Assembly (NCBI GenBank): GCA_044238965.1
Contig: JBIICJ010000053.1
Location: forward strand, 1 to 9,699
Length of the DNA: 9,699 nt
Source: Micavibrio_B sp044238965
Lineage (GTDB): Bacteria; Pseudomonadota; Alphaproteobacteria; Micavibrionales; Micavibrionaceae
Direction: 5' to 3'
The notes beneath the pieces were generated by a model. It worked only from the letters and a program-made list of their open reading frames with translations. It had not been told where the DNA came from and did not search any database. The translations under genes were made by a program, and so were the position numbers. Shown one piece after another: positions 1 to 6,374 of the stretch (position 1 is its first letter; each line of letters opens with the position of its first letter).

Positions 1-47
1 ATCAGAATAGTGCGCGCGGGCAAACCGTCAGGGATACGTATAGGCAT
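1..47 (-). CDS. metA: Homoserine O-acyltransferase MetA, N-terminus only (runs off the left edge)
   Basis: Reading the minus strand from the ATG at 47-45 gives MPIRIPDGLPARTIL, the characteristic beginning of MetA proteins (E. coli MetA starts MPIRVPDELPA; Bacillus MetA starts MPINIPTHLPAKQVLESEN). MetA acylates the hydroxyl of L-homoserine with acetyl-CoA or succinyl-CoA, the first committed step of methionine synthesis in the cytoplasm. Only 15 codons lie in the window, so the catalytic residues and acyl-donor specificity cannot be judged. A purine-rich GAGAG lies about 7 bases upstream of the ATG on the minus strand and could act as a weak ribosome binding site. The gene is divergent from hppA across about 200 bp. 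Identity rests on a short but distinctive motif. Confidence 0.82.
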   Translation of the reverse strand, partial: MPIRIPDGLPARTIL

Positions 48-97
48 TTCACACTCTCTATATTAGGAAACTCAGTCGTGGTGTCTTAACATAAGGC

Positions 98-103
98 ATT
101 ATA
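98..103 (-). promoter_or_regulatory. Candidate -10 box for metA
   Basis: The minus strand reads TATAAT here, a perfect -10 hexamer, 50 bases upstream of the metA start. No good -35 element lies at 16-18 bp, so the call is tentative. Transcription would start near 91 and give a leader of about 44 bases. Confidence 0.35.
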
Positions 104-133
104 AATAAGCAAGAATCCAAATATTTTCATAAA

Positions 134-139
134 TATAAT
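134..139 (+). promoter_or_regulatory. Candidate -10 box for hppA
   Basis: The plus strand reads TATAAT, a perfect -10 hexamer, in an AT-rich stretch. No convincing -35 is seen 17 bp upstream. Transcription would start near 146 and leave a leader of about 108 bases before hppA. That leader holds a weak 6-bp hairpin (CAAAGA 192-197 with TCTTTG 207-212). I recognise no riboswitch in it. Confidence 0.35.
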
Positions 140-253
140 ATCAACTGTGGACAATCCATGGAGAAATGGTGCGGTGCAACTTGTAACGGATCAAAGACTT
201 AGGCAATCTTTGCATGGTTTTTTACAACAACTTTACAGATAAAGGAATGTCAG

Positions 254-2353
254 ATGACTCCAGTCTATCTTATGATTGCTTGCTGTGCGTTGCTTGCCCT
301 TATTTATGGTCAGGTCGCGTATCGTCAAGTGATGTCAAAATCTGCGGGGAATGCCCGCATGCAAGAAATTGCCGCGGCAATTCAAGAAGGCGCGAAAGCA
401 TATTTGAATCGTCAATACACAACCATCGCGTTTGTTGGTGTGGGCGTGACGCTTGTTCTATGGCTTTTGCTCGGATGGCATAGCGCTATTGGTTTCGTCA
501 TTGGTTCTGTGGCCTCTGGTTTGGCGGGTTACATTGGTATGAACGTATCAGTTCGTGCCAACGTGCGCGTGGCACAAGCCGCAACCGAAGGTATGAACCC
601 AGCATTGAACATTGCATTTAAATCAGGCGCGATCACAGGGATGTTGGTTGTTGGTTTAGGTTTGCTTGCAGTTGCAGGTTACTATTACTATCTCAAAGAA
701 CATGCTGCACTTGAAACACGCCAAATTCTCGAAGGTTTGGTTGGTTTAGGTTTCGGCGCGTCATTGATTTCGATCTTTGCGCGTTTGGGCGGTGGTATCT
801 TTACCAAAGGCGCGGACGTTGGCGCCGACCTTGTTGGTAAAGTTGAGGCAGGTATTCCCGAAGATGACCCACGTAACCCAGCCGTGATTGCCGATAACGT
901 TGGTGATAACGTTGGTGATTGTGCAGGTATGGCGGCAGATTTGTTTGAAACATATGCGGTGACAGTTGTTGCGGCGATGTTGATTGCTTATTCTGTATTT
1001 ACGCCTGCGGTTCAAGAAATGATGATGTTACTTCCCTTGATCATCGGTGCGTTATGTATCGTGGGTTCAGTGATGGGAACATTCTTTGTTCGTTTAACTT
1101 CAGATAAAAGCACCATTATGGGCGCATTATACCGTGGCTTTGTTGCGGCGGCTGTGTTCTCTGCGATTTTGGTGTGGTTACCGATTGCAAACTTTGTTGG
1201 CATCGATACGCAACTTCCTCTCGCGGCTGGTGGGTTTATCACTGGTAAATCATTATTGATCGCGGCGGCAGTTGGTTTGGGTGTGACAGCATTGCTTGTT
1301 ATCATCACTGAATATTATACATCAACTGCATATCGCCCTGTGCGTGAAATTGCGAAGGCATCTGAAACTGGTCACGGGACTAACGTGATTCAAGGTTTGG
1401 CTGTATCGCTTGAATCAACTGCATTGCCTGTGATTGTGATTTGCATCGGTATCTACGTTGCCTTTTTGGTGGCGGGATTATTCGGTATCGCGATCGCGGC
1501 AACAACTATGTTGTCATTGGCGGGTATGGTTGTGGCGCTCGATGCATTCGGGCCTGTGACTGATAACGCGGGTGGTATTGCCGAAATGGCCAACATGCCA
1601 AAAGAAGTGCGCGTAACAACGGATGCATTGGATGCGGTTGGTAACACAACCAAAGCCGTTACAAAAGGTTATGCGATTGGTTCGGCTGGTTTGGCGGCGT
1701 TGGTATTGTTTGCGGCGTACACGGAAGAAATCAAACATTATCTTCCTGATTTGGCAAACATCAGCTTCCCACTCCAAGACCCATTCGTGGTAATCGGTTT
1801 ATTCATCGGTGGTATGTTGCCATACCTATTCGGTGCGATGTCGATGACAGCGGTTGGTCGCGCGGCGTCTGCCGTTGTGGTCGAAGTACGTCGTCAATTC
1901 CGCGATATCAAAGGCATCATGGAAGGCACAGCAAAACCAGAATACGGCACAGCGGTTGATCTTCTAACCAAAGCTGCGATCCGCGAAATGGTTGTGCCAT
2001 CATTATTGCCTGTGGCGGCACCTGTGATCTTGTTCGTTGTGGTTTACAAACTCGGCGGCTTGATGGCAGCGTTCCAATCCTTGGGCGGTTTATTGATGGG
2101 TACCATCATCACTGGTTTGTTTGTTGCCATTTCGATGACATCAGGCGGCGGTGCATGGGATAATGCCAAGAAATATATTGAGGAAGGCCACCATGGCGGC
2201 AAAGGTTCAGACGCACACAAAGCGGCTGTAACTGGTGATACCGTTGGTGACCCGTACAAAGATACGGCTGGCCCTGCGGTGAACCCGCTTATTAAGATTG
2301 CCAACATTGTTGCCATTATCTTGGTTGCGATTGTGGCGAAATTTATGGCGTAA
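254..2353 (+). CDS. hppA: K+-independent H+-translocating membrane pyrophosphatase
   Basis: This integral membrane enzyme hydrolyses cytoplasmic pyrophosphate and pumps protons across the membrane. Its 699 residues match the usual family length of about 700 and it is mostly hydrophobic (about 16 membrane segments expected). Visible substrate and metal-binding motifs are DVGADLVGK (188-196), the acidic block EDDPRNP (203-209), DNVGDNVGD (214-222), DNAGGIAEM (437-445), WDNAKK around D636, and GDTVGDPYKDTAGP from G661. In GNTTKAVTKG (463-472), Lys467 and Thr470 sit where K+-dependent enzymes carry Ala and a small residue, so this is the K+-independent, H+-pumping class. The ATG at 254 is preceded by AAAGGA (241-246) at 7 bases. 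Codon use is strongly biased to GGT, GTT and CGT, as in rplM and rpsI here, suggesting high expression. It is transcribed alone and ends in a strong terminator. Confidence 0.98.
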   Translation: MTPVYLMIACCALLALIYGQVAYRQVMSKSAGNARMQEIAAAIQEGAKAYLNRQYTTIAFVGVGVTLVLWLLLGWHSAIGFVIGSVASGLAGYIGMNVSVRANVRVAQAATEGMNPALNIAFKSGAITGMLVVGLGLLAVAGYYYYLKEHAALETRQILEGLVGLGFGASLISIFARLGGGIFTKGADVGADLVGKVEAGIPEDDPRNPAVIADNVGDNVGDCAGMAADLFETYAVTVVAAMLIAYSVFTPAVQEMMMLLPLIIGALCIVGSVMGTFFVRLTSDKSTIMGALYRGFVAAAVFSAILVWLPIANFVGIDTQLPLAAGGFITGKSLLIAAAVGLGVTALLVIITEYYTSTAYRPVREIAKASETGHGTNVIQGLAVSLESTALPVIVICIGIYVAFLVAGLFGIAIAATTMLSLAGMVVALDAFGPVTDNAGGIAEMANMPKEVRVTTDALDAVGNTTKAVTKGYAIGSAGLAALVLFAAYTEEIKHYLPDLANISFPLQDPFVVIGLFIGGMLPYLFGAMSMTAVGRAASAVVVEVRRQFRDIKGIMEGTAKPEYGTAVDLLTKAAIREMVVPSLLPVAAPVILFVVVYKLGGLMAAFQSLGGLLMGTIITGLFVAISMTSGGGAWDNAKKYIEEGHHGGKGSDAHKAAVTGDTVGDPYKDTAGPAVNPLIKIANIVAIILVAIVAKFMA

Positions 2354-2368
2354 GCCACTGTAAATCAA

Positions 2369-2427
2369 CGTCATCCCGAACTTGTTTCGGGATCTGATCT
2401 GGATGCTGAAACAAGTTCAGCATGACG
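2369..2427. repeat. Composite palindromic repeat (REP-like) after hppA
   Basis: A 59-bp element is bounded by CGTCAT (2369-2374) and its exact complement ATGACG (2422-2427). Inside are two perfect hairpins: CCCGAA (2375-2380) with TTCGGG (2386-2391), and GCTGAA (2405-2410) with TTCAGC (2416-2421), giving a three-way junction. The hairpin cores are also complementary to each other: GAACTTGTTTC (2378-2388) pairs with GAAACAAGTTC (2408-2418), so one long hairpin is an alternative fold. Similar CGTCATCCCG...CATGACG elements are familiar as dispersed intergenic repeats in alphaproteobacterial genomes. Only one copy is in this window, so dispersal is inferred. It may stabilise the hppA mRNA 3' end. 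Confidence 0.75.
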
Positions 2428-2444
2428 ATTTTAAAAAAATATAC

Positions 2445-2471
2445 AAAAACCCTCCGTTTGGAGGGTTTTTT
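2445..2471 (+). terminator. Rho-independent terminator of hppA
   Basis: AAAAACCCTCC (2445-2455), loop GTTT, then GGAGGG followed by a run of six T (to 2471). The GC core is six perfect pairs, extended by A-T pairs. It sits 92 bp past the hppA stop, beyond the palindromic repeat. Confidence 0.92.
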
Positions 2472-2472
2472 A

Positions 2473-2501
2473 TTGACGTAATGTATGACATTTGATAATT
2501 T
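2473..2501 (+). promoter_or_regulatory. Candidate promoter of the small lipoprotein gene
   Basis: TTGACG (2473-2478), a 17-bp spacer, then TAATTT (2496-2501). It begins directly after the T-run of the hppA terminator, which fits an independently transcribed gene starting at 2534. The -10 is weak, and the overlapping GATAAT (2494-2499) is an alternative. Confidence 0.45.
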
Positions 2502-2533
2502 GCCATATATTCAGTATTTGAAAGGACTGCGTT

Positions 2534-2803
2534 ATGAAACTTAAATCACTTGCTCCGTTTGCTTTGGCATTTTCTTTGACGGCTTGTATACAACGCGTTG
2601 AGTCAGAGAACCCACAAGACCCCGCACCTGTAGTTGATACAATTAATGCTGCAAACTTAAGAAATTTACCTGGCGCAGTTGAAGAATTTACTCCCAAAGG
2701 TAATCCCAATTATGTCTGTGTAGTTTATCACTCTGGTACTGCTATTGATGTTGGTGTTAGCAATATGCAGTGTTTTCCAAAAGCGGGCACCCCAGCGCCA
2801 TAA
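2534..2803 (+). CDS. Small predicted lipoprotein, unrecognised family
   Basis: An 89-residue protein with a textbook lipoprotein signal: positive MKLKS start, hydrophobic stretch, and lipobox LTAC with the lipidated cysteine at residue 18. The mature part is only about 72 residues. It starts with a charged Pro/Asp-rich linker (about 20-35) and ends in a small globular region with two more cysteines (C62 in YVCVVY, C80 in MQCFPK), which could form a disulfide in the periplasm. Residue 19 is Ile, not Asp, so by the E. coli rule it should go to the outer membrane. The ATG has AAAGGA (2521-2526) at 7 bases. It is a single-gene unit with its own candidate promoter and terminator. I do not recognise the family and infer no function. 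Confidence 0.85.
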   Translation: MKLKSLAPFALAFSLTACIQRVESENPQDPAPVVDTINAANLRNLPGAVEEFTPKGNPNYVCVVYHSGTAIDVGVSNMQCFPKAGTPAP

Positions 2804-2822
2804 TTAAAAACAACTTTCCAAC

Positions 2823-2850
2823 AAAAGCCCCAATTGGGGCTTTTATTTTT
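2823..2850 (+). terminator. Rho-independent terminator of the lipoprotein gene
   Basis: AAAAGCCCC (2823-2831), loop AATT, GGGGCTTTT (2836-2844), then ATTTTT. A nine-pair perfect stem with a U-tract, 20 bp after the lipoprotein stop and only 11 bp before the next gene's first possible start. Confidence 0.93.
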
Positions 2851-2861
2851 TATCCTAATCT

Positions 2862-4010
2862 GTGACAGTGCGTTCCATGAATTTGACCGATACCCCGCAA
2901 TTTGATGAAACTGCCCATGTCACGCCGCCATGCGCGCATTTTGGTGAATGTGGTGGGTGTCAATTGCAACATATCAATGATGCGACTTATCAATCATATA
3001 AAACGCAAATTGTCATCGATTTATTACACAAAAATAATATCAAACCCGCGCGTATTCATGACACAATTTTTATTCCGCAAGGTGTACGCCGTCGCGTGAC
3101 GTTTGTCTGTGAACGTAAGGGCACGAATGTTATCATGGGTTTTAATCAACGTCGTTCACATGACATTGTGCCGATTGATACATGTTTATTGATGACGCCT
3201 GCGCTTCAATCGTCGTTCGATCGATTAAAAATATCGCTTCATCCAATTTTAAAAGACAATGCCCGCACCGATATTTTCCTTCAAGATATTGGTGGTGATA
3301 TTGAAATGGTGATTACGGGCGCAATTAATCGTGATCGTCCTGAACCTGATTTATTAAAACATATGGCACAGATTGCCGAACAATGTGGCCTTGCGCGTAT
3401 TGGCGTGCGCAAAACCGAATTCGATATGCCAGAGACTATGATTTCACTCAAACAAATGACCAAAGATTTTTCGGGGCTGAACGTTACCATTCCGATGGGT
3501 GCATTTTTACAACCATCGGATGAGGGCGAGACGACATTGGTCAATATTGTTTTGAATCATTTGCCGCAAAAGAAAAAAATAATAGCCATGGATTTATTTG
3601 CGGGGTGCGGTACATTTACGGGTGCATTATTACCGCGTGTGGCGCAGGTCATGGCTTATGAACTTGATCAATTATCAGTTGATTGTTTGCAAAAATCATT
3701 GGCGGGGCGGGGAAAATCATATGCCGAACAACGTCATTTATTTCAAGAACCCGTGGTTGCACGCGAAATGAAGAATGTTGATGTGGTGGTCTTAGATCCG
3801 CCACGCGCGGGCGCAAAGGAACAATCGCAAACATTGGCAAAATCAAACGTACCGTTGGTGATTTATGTGTCCTGTAACCCACAAAGTTTCGTGCGCGATG
3901 CCGATATATTGGCGCGTGGGGGATATGTGTGTTCCGATATATATGCCGTTGATCAATTTAAATGGTCAAGCCACATGGAAGTTGTTGGTATTTTTCACAA
4001 AAATATTTAA
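2862..4010 (+). CDS. TrmA/RlmD-family SAM-dependent RNA m5U methyltransferase
   Basis: It methylates C5 of a uridine in rRNA or tRNA; which site cannot be told from sequence. An N-terminal [4Fe-4S] motif has C24, C30 and C33 (CAHFGECGGC), with C108 in DTCLLMTPAL as the likely fourth ligand. The C-terminal Rossmann methyltransferase has the SAM loop DLFAGCGT (244-251), Q217 in FLQPS, D312 in LDPPRAG, the catalytic nucleophile C338 in VSCNP, and the general base E373 in HMEVVGIF. All residues expected for activity are present. At 382 residues it lacks the N-terminal TRAM domain of RlmD and resembles RlmC in layout. The start is uncertain: GTG 2862, GTG 2868 and ATG 2877 are in frame, none has a clear ribosome binding site, and all follow a terminator closely. 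Its stop codon interlocks with that of bamE. Confidence 0.93.
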   Translation: MTVRSMNLTDTPQFDETAHVTPPCAHFGECGGCQLQHINDATYQSYKTQIVIDLLHKNNIKPARIHDTIFIPQGVRRRVTFVCERKGTNVIMGFNQRRSHDIVPIDTCLLMTPALQSSFDRLKISLHPILKDNARTDIFLQDIGGDIEMVITGAINRDRPEPDLLKHMAQIAEQCGLARIGVRKTEFDMPETMISLKQMTKDFSGLNVTIPMGAFLQPSDEGETTLVNIVLNHLPQKKKIIAMDLFAGCGTFTGALLPRVAQVMAYELDQLSVDCLQKSLAGRGKSYAEQRHLFQEPVVAREMKNVDVVVLDPPRAGAKEQSQTLAKSNVPLVIYVSCNPQSFVRDADILARGGYVCSDIYAVDQFKWSSHMEVVGIFHKNI

Positions 4011-4474
4011 CGGTTTAAATTACCGCCCGTTGCTGTGGTTGCTGCGCTTTGTTTTGCAGAATTGAATCGACCCAAGTTTCCAAGCATTTGTTGCATAAAT
4101 GTAAATTCGTTTCCTGATGTGGGTGTTACTCGATCTACGATAGGAACATCTTTGCGTCCATCACGGCGTTCAACAATTTTATCAACATAACCATCAGGCA
4201 GAAATGAAACGACGTAAATTTTCTCACGTTTAATTTTCGGATCTAACATGGCTTTCTTTTCAGTCAACTGACCCACATAATACCATGTATTCACATCAAA
4301 CGGCGAAATAGTGGTGGGCGATCCGATTTTGCGGATGACGTCATCCTTGGAATCTTGGCCAGGTACAACTTCCTGCATTTTATATGTTTCAACCAAATTG
4401 CCACGGTTCGCCACAGTCGGCGTGCAGGCGGTAAGGGTCATTCCAATAAAAATGAGGGATAAAATGCGTTTCAT
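4007..4474 (-). CDS. bamE: Outer membrane assembly lipoprotein BamE (SmpA/OmlA family)
   Basis: BamE is the small lipoprotein of the BAM complex, which inserts beta-barrel proteins into the outer membrane from the periplasmic side. The 155-residue product has a signal peptide with lipobox LTAC and lipidated C17. The SmpA/OmlA domain follows at about 27-105: PGQDSKDDVIRKIGSP (38-53), then DVNTWYYVG (60-68) and the strand YVVSFLPDGYVDKIV. The tail, rich in Gln, Ala, Thr and Asn, is low in complexity and probably disordered. The ATG at 4474-4472 has no recognisable Shine-Dalgarno sequence; a candidate -10 lies 7 bases upstream, suggesting a leaderless mRNA. It is divergent from the chaperone gene and convergent with the RNA methyltransferase. 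This order beside the Cbp3-type chaperone and DUF177 recurs in alphaproteobacteria. Confidence 0.94.
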   Translation of the reverse strand: MKRILSLIFIGMTLTACTPTVANRGNLVETYKMQEVVPGQDSKDDVIRKIGSPTTISPFDVNTWYYVGQLTEKKAMLDPKIKREKIYVVSFLPDGYVDKIVERRDGRKDVPIVDRVTPTSGNEFTFMQQMLGNLGRFNSAKQSAATTATGGNLNR

Positions 4475-4480
4475 AGGTAG

Positions 4481-4508
4481 AAATTATCAGGAATAATTTG
4501 AAACTCAA
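4481..4508 (-). promoter_or_regulatory. Candidate promoter of bamE, leaderless geometry
   Basis: On the minus strand: TTGAGT (4508-4503), a 16-bp spacer, then TAATTT (4486-4481). A start seven bases past the -10 falls on the A of the bamE ATG (4474). No Shine-Dalgarno sequence lies in between. It overlaps the divergent promoter of the chaperone gene at the -35 boxes. Confidence 0.45.
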
Positions 4509-4526
4509 GCCCGAACAGATTAAATA
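4498..4526 (+). promoter_or_regulatory. Candidate promoter of the bc1 chaperone/DUF177 operon, leaderless geometry
   Basis: TTGAAA (4498-4503), a 17-bp spacer, TAAATA (4521-4526). A start seven bases past the -10 falls on the A of the ATG at 4533. Its -35 abuts that of the divergent bamE promoter, so the two polymerase sites overlap and should compete. Confidence 0.45.
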
Positions 4527-4532
4527 TACCCT

Positions 4533-5087
4533 ATGGTTTATATTCCTCCCTTGATGCCGTGGGCGCGCGCCCGCCAAAAAACAGCAAAACGCCTCTTTGC
4601 AGACTGCATGGAGCGTGCACGCGATCCCGTATTTTTCGTCGATATGGGCGTGCCTGACACTTTTGATGGACGTTTTGAGATGATTTCCATGTTAGTCGCA
4701 TCATTGGTTAATCGATTGAACCAAGAAGGGGCTTCGGGGCAAAAATTAGCACAATCATTATTTGATGTAATGTTCTTAGATTTAGAACTTGCTTGCCGCG
4801 AGTCAGGGATAGGGGATTTAAGTATTCCACGCCACATGAAACGGATGATGGCTGGATTTAACGGGCGGTTAAATGCCTATGCTGAACAAGATCTTACCAA
4901 TGCCGTACGTAACAATATCTATGGAACTTTAGAAGAAGTCGATCAAAAATATATAAATCTTATGGTGCATTATATGAAGACAATGAGAGAGGGTTTGAAC
5001 CGTTTATCCTATCAAGATATTATTGCTGATAATTTTCAACTGAGTGAAAGTAAAGGAATGAATGATGAAACACGCCAAACTGCCTAA
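4533..5087 (+). CDS. Ubiquinol-cytochrome c chaperone family protein (Cbp3/UQCC1-like)
   Basis: Bacterial members of this family resemble mitochondrial Cbp3/UQCC1, which binds newly made cytochrome b during assembly of the bc1 complex. A like role here is inferred. The 184-residue all-helical protein shows the family signatures GVPDTFDGRFEM (39-50), then D83-L-E-L, CRESGIGDLSIPRHMKRM (88-105) and FNGR (109-112). Family proteins are usually about 170-190 residues. It has no signal peptide, as expected for a cytoplasmic or membrane-peripheral factor. ATG 4533 and ATG 4554 are both possible; neither has a Shine-Dalgarno sequence, and the candidate promoter places the mRNA 5' end at 4533. Its last 26 bases overlap the DUF177 gene, so the two are translationally coupled. 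Confidence 0.9.
   Translation: MVYIPPLMPWARARQKTAKRLFADCMERARDPVFFVDMGVPDTFDGRFEMISMLVASLVNRLNQEGASGQKLAQSLFDVMFLDLELACRESGIGDLSIPRHMKRMMAGFNGRLNAYAEQDLTNAVRNNIYGTLEEVDQKYINLMVHYMKTMREGLNRLSYQDIIADNFQLSESKGMNDETRQTA
5052..5057 (+). promoter_or_regulatory. Ribosome binding site that decides the DUF177 start
   Basis: AAAGGA lies inside the end of the chaperone gene. It is 4 bases from ATG 5062 and 7 bases from ATG 5065. The second spacing is better, so the protein probably begins MKHAKLPNREF at 5065. Confidence 0.6.
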
Positions 5088-5652
5088 CCGTGAATTTTCC
5101 TTTGCCGTGAATGCAGACGATATTGCATCAACGCCCGTTTCATTTTCATTTTCGCCCAATGAATCGGAGCGCGCAGCGATTGCCAAGCGTTTGGATGTTT
5201 TATCATTAACGCGGGCTGAGGCAAAAATTGAATGCACGCGTGAATCAGGGCATATTATCCATGTGCGCGGCGAATTTTCGGCGGATATTACTCAAGAATG
5301 CGTTGTCACGCTTGATCCAATACAATCGACCATTGGTGATGAATTTGAATCATGGTTTTCTGATAAAGATCACATTGCATCTTTTAAAAAGGCACAAATC
5401 GAAGCCAAAGCCAAAAAAGAATTTATCGAAACACCGATGTTAGAAGAACATGAAGACCCAGAACCACTCGAAAATGGCAAAATTGATGTGGGTGAATTAT
5501 TCGTGCAATTTTTATCACTGGCGGTAAATCCATACCCACAAAAACCAGGTGTGCGCGTGGCGGATGTTACAAAACAAAAATCAGATGATGATCAAAAATT
5601 TATGCCGCAAAATCCTTTCGCTGCATTAAAAAATTGGCGACCAAAGGATTAA
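5062..5652 (+). CDS. DUF177 / YceD family protein
   Basis: YceD proteins are conserved small acidic proteins linked to 23S rRNA accumulation; in many bacteria they are encoded directly before rpmF (L32) and plsX. The 196-residue protein has the family signatures GEFSADITQECVVTLDPI in its middle, IDVGELFVQFLSL from I141, NPYPQKPG (156-163) and a C-terminal NPFAALKNW. Length and motifs fit the alphaproteobacterial form. The first codon may be ATG 5062 or, with better spacing to the AAAGGA, ATG 5065. It overlaps the chaperone gene upstream by 26 bp. Downstream, the plsX/fabH genes that commonly follow are absent; instead a convergent gene ends 3 bp away, with no terminator hairpin between. Confidence 0.9.
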   Translation: MMKHAKLPNREFSFAVNADDIASTPVSFSFSPNESERAAIAKRLDVLSLTRAEAKIECTRESGHIIHVRGEFSADITQECVVTLDPIQSTIGDEFESWFSDKDHIASFKKAQIEAKAKKEFIETPMLEEHEDPEPLENGKIDVGELFVQFLSLAVNPYPQKPGVRVADVTKQKSDDDQKFMPQNPFAALKNWRPKD

Positions 5653-5655
5653 GTT

Positions 5656-6270
5656 TTATCCCAATTTTCTGCTAAACATCTGATTATTCAATGCAATTAT
5701 ATTTACACTTTCAGCTTGTGGTTCAACAAAATCTGGAATGGTGAACCGAATGGCTGTTCCATCTTTAATTACATTTGGGAATGCCTGCGTTAATCCTTCT
5801 ATAAATAAAGCTGTTGATTGGGTAAACGCTTGTGTCAATAATCCGCTGGCAGCAGGATCATTTTCACAAATAGCTTTTGCACCGTGGTGTTTTCCGACAA
5901 CTTGAAACGATGCTATGGATAAGGTTGAGGCAAATTCAATCAAGTGTTTTTCATTTGATTGTGCCCATTCATTAATTAAACGTTGATGCTGTGCACGTTC
6001 TTCAGGGTTCGATAAAACTGAAAAAACTTGAATCGTAGGCGTTAAAACGCATTGCCCAGAGACATCGACAGGCGTTTCAATAGAGACAATTTCAGATTCC
6101 TGCTCTGTGGCTGTATTTGGCTCCGATGCGTCGTGGATTGGGGGAATAAAAATCCAATCTTTGTGAATAGGGTTGGGTCTGTTTTCTGCGGCTATTGCTG
6201 TGCTAGAGATTAAAAATGGCAAAGTTGCGGTTGCAAGAGAGCGAGAAGCTTTTTTCAAAAACGCATACAT
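5656..6270 (-). CDS. Exported (periplasmic) protein, unrecognised family
   Basis: A 204-residue protein with a clear signal peptide: a Lys/Arg-containing start, a hydrophobic core (about 12-27) and a likely cleavage after A27 or A28 (STAIAA/ENRP). A Ser/Thr/Glu-rich linker (about 47-70) precedes a globular domain (about 72-195) of mixed helices. It has two cysteines, C74 (SGQCVLTP) and C135 (KAICEND), which could form a disulfide. There are no membrane segments after the signal and no enzyme motif that I recognise. The ATG has a good AAGGA (complement of TCCTT at 6278-6282) at 7 bases. It is transcribed alone, divergent from rplM and convergent with DUF177. The coding signal and export are convincing; the function is unknown. 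Confidence 0.85.
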   Translation of the reverse strand: MYAFLKKASRSLATATLPFLISSTAIAAENRPNPIHKDWIFIPPIHDASEPNTATEQESEIVSIETPVDVSGQCVLTPTIQVFSVLSNPEERAQHQRLINEWAQSNEKHLIEFASTLSIASFQVVGKHHGAKAICENDPAASGLLTQAFTQSTALFIEGLTQAFPNVIKDGTAIRFTIPDFVEPQAESVNIIALNNQMFSRKLG

Positions 6271-6359
6271 TTTGTGATCCTTTTACGAAGTTCTGTAACA
6301 AAGCCTAAGACTCTGTTCGGAAAACCGCAACAAAATTATCATTTTTATCCACCTATATA

Positions 6360-6368
6360 TGGTATAAT
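6360..6368 (+). promoter_or_regulatory. Extended -10 promoter P1 of rplM-rpsI
   Basis: TGGTATAAT is a perfect extended -10 element (TGnTATAAT), which does not need a strong -35, and none is seen. Transcription would start near 6375, leaving a leader of about 122 bases before rplM. Confidence 0.6.
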
Positions 6369-6374
6369 AATACC

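Noticed and set aside
48..253. SAM-II or another SAM-binding riboswitch upstream of metA
   Set aside because: SAM-II elements do occur before alphaproteobacterial metA genes, but I could not fit its pseudoknot consensus to the minus strand here. A covariance-model search would settle it.
898..918. Tandem near-repeat encoding DNVGDNVGD in hppA
   Set aside because: This is the conserved metal-binding motif of all membrane pyrophosphatases, not a DNA repeat.
761..2358. Several minus-strand open frames inside hppA (60-100 codons)
   Set aside because: They are antisense shadows of a strongly biased coding sequence; the encoded proteins look like no family and lack ribosome binding sites.
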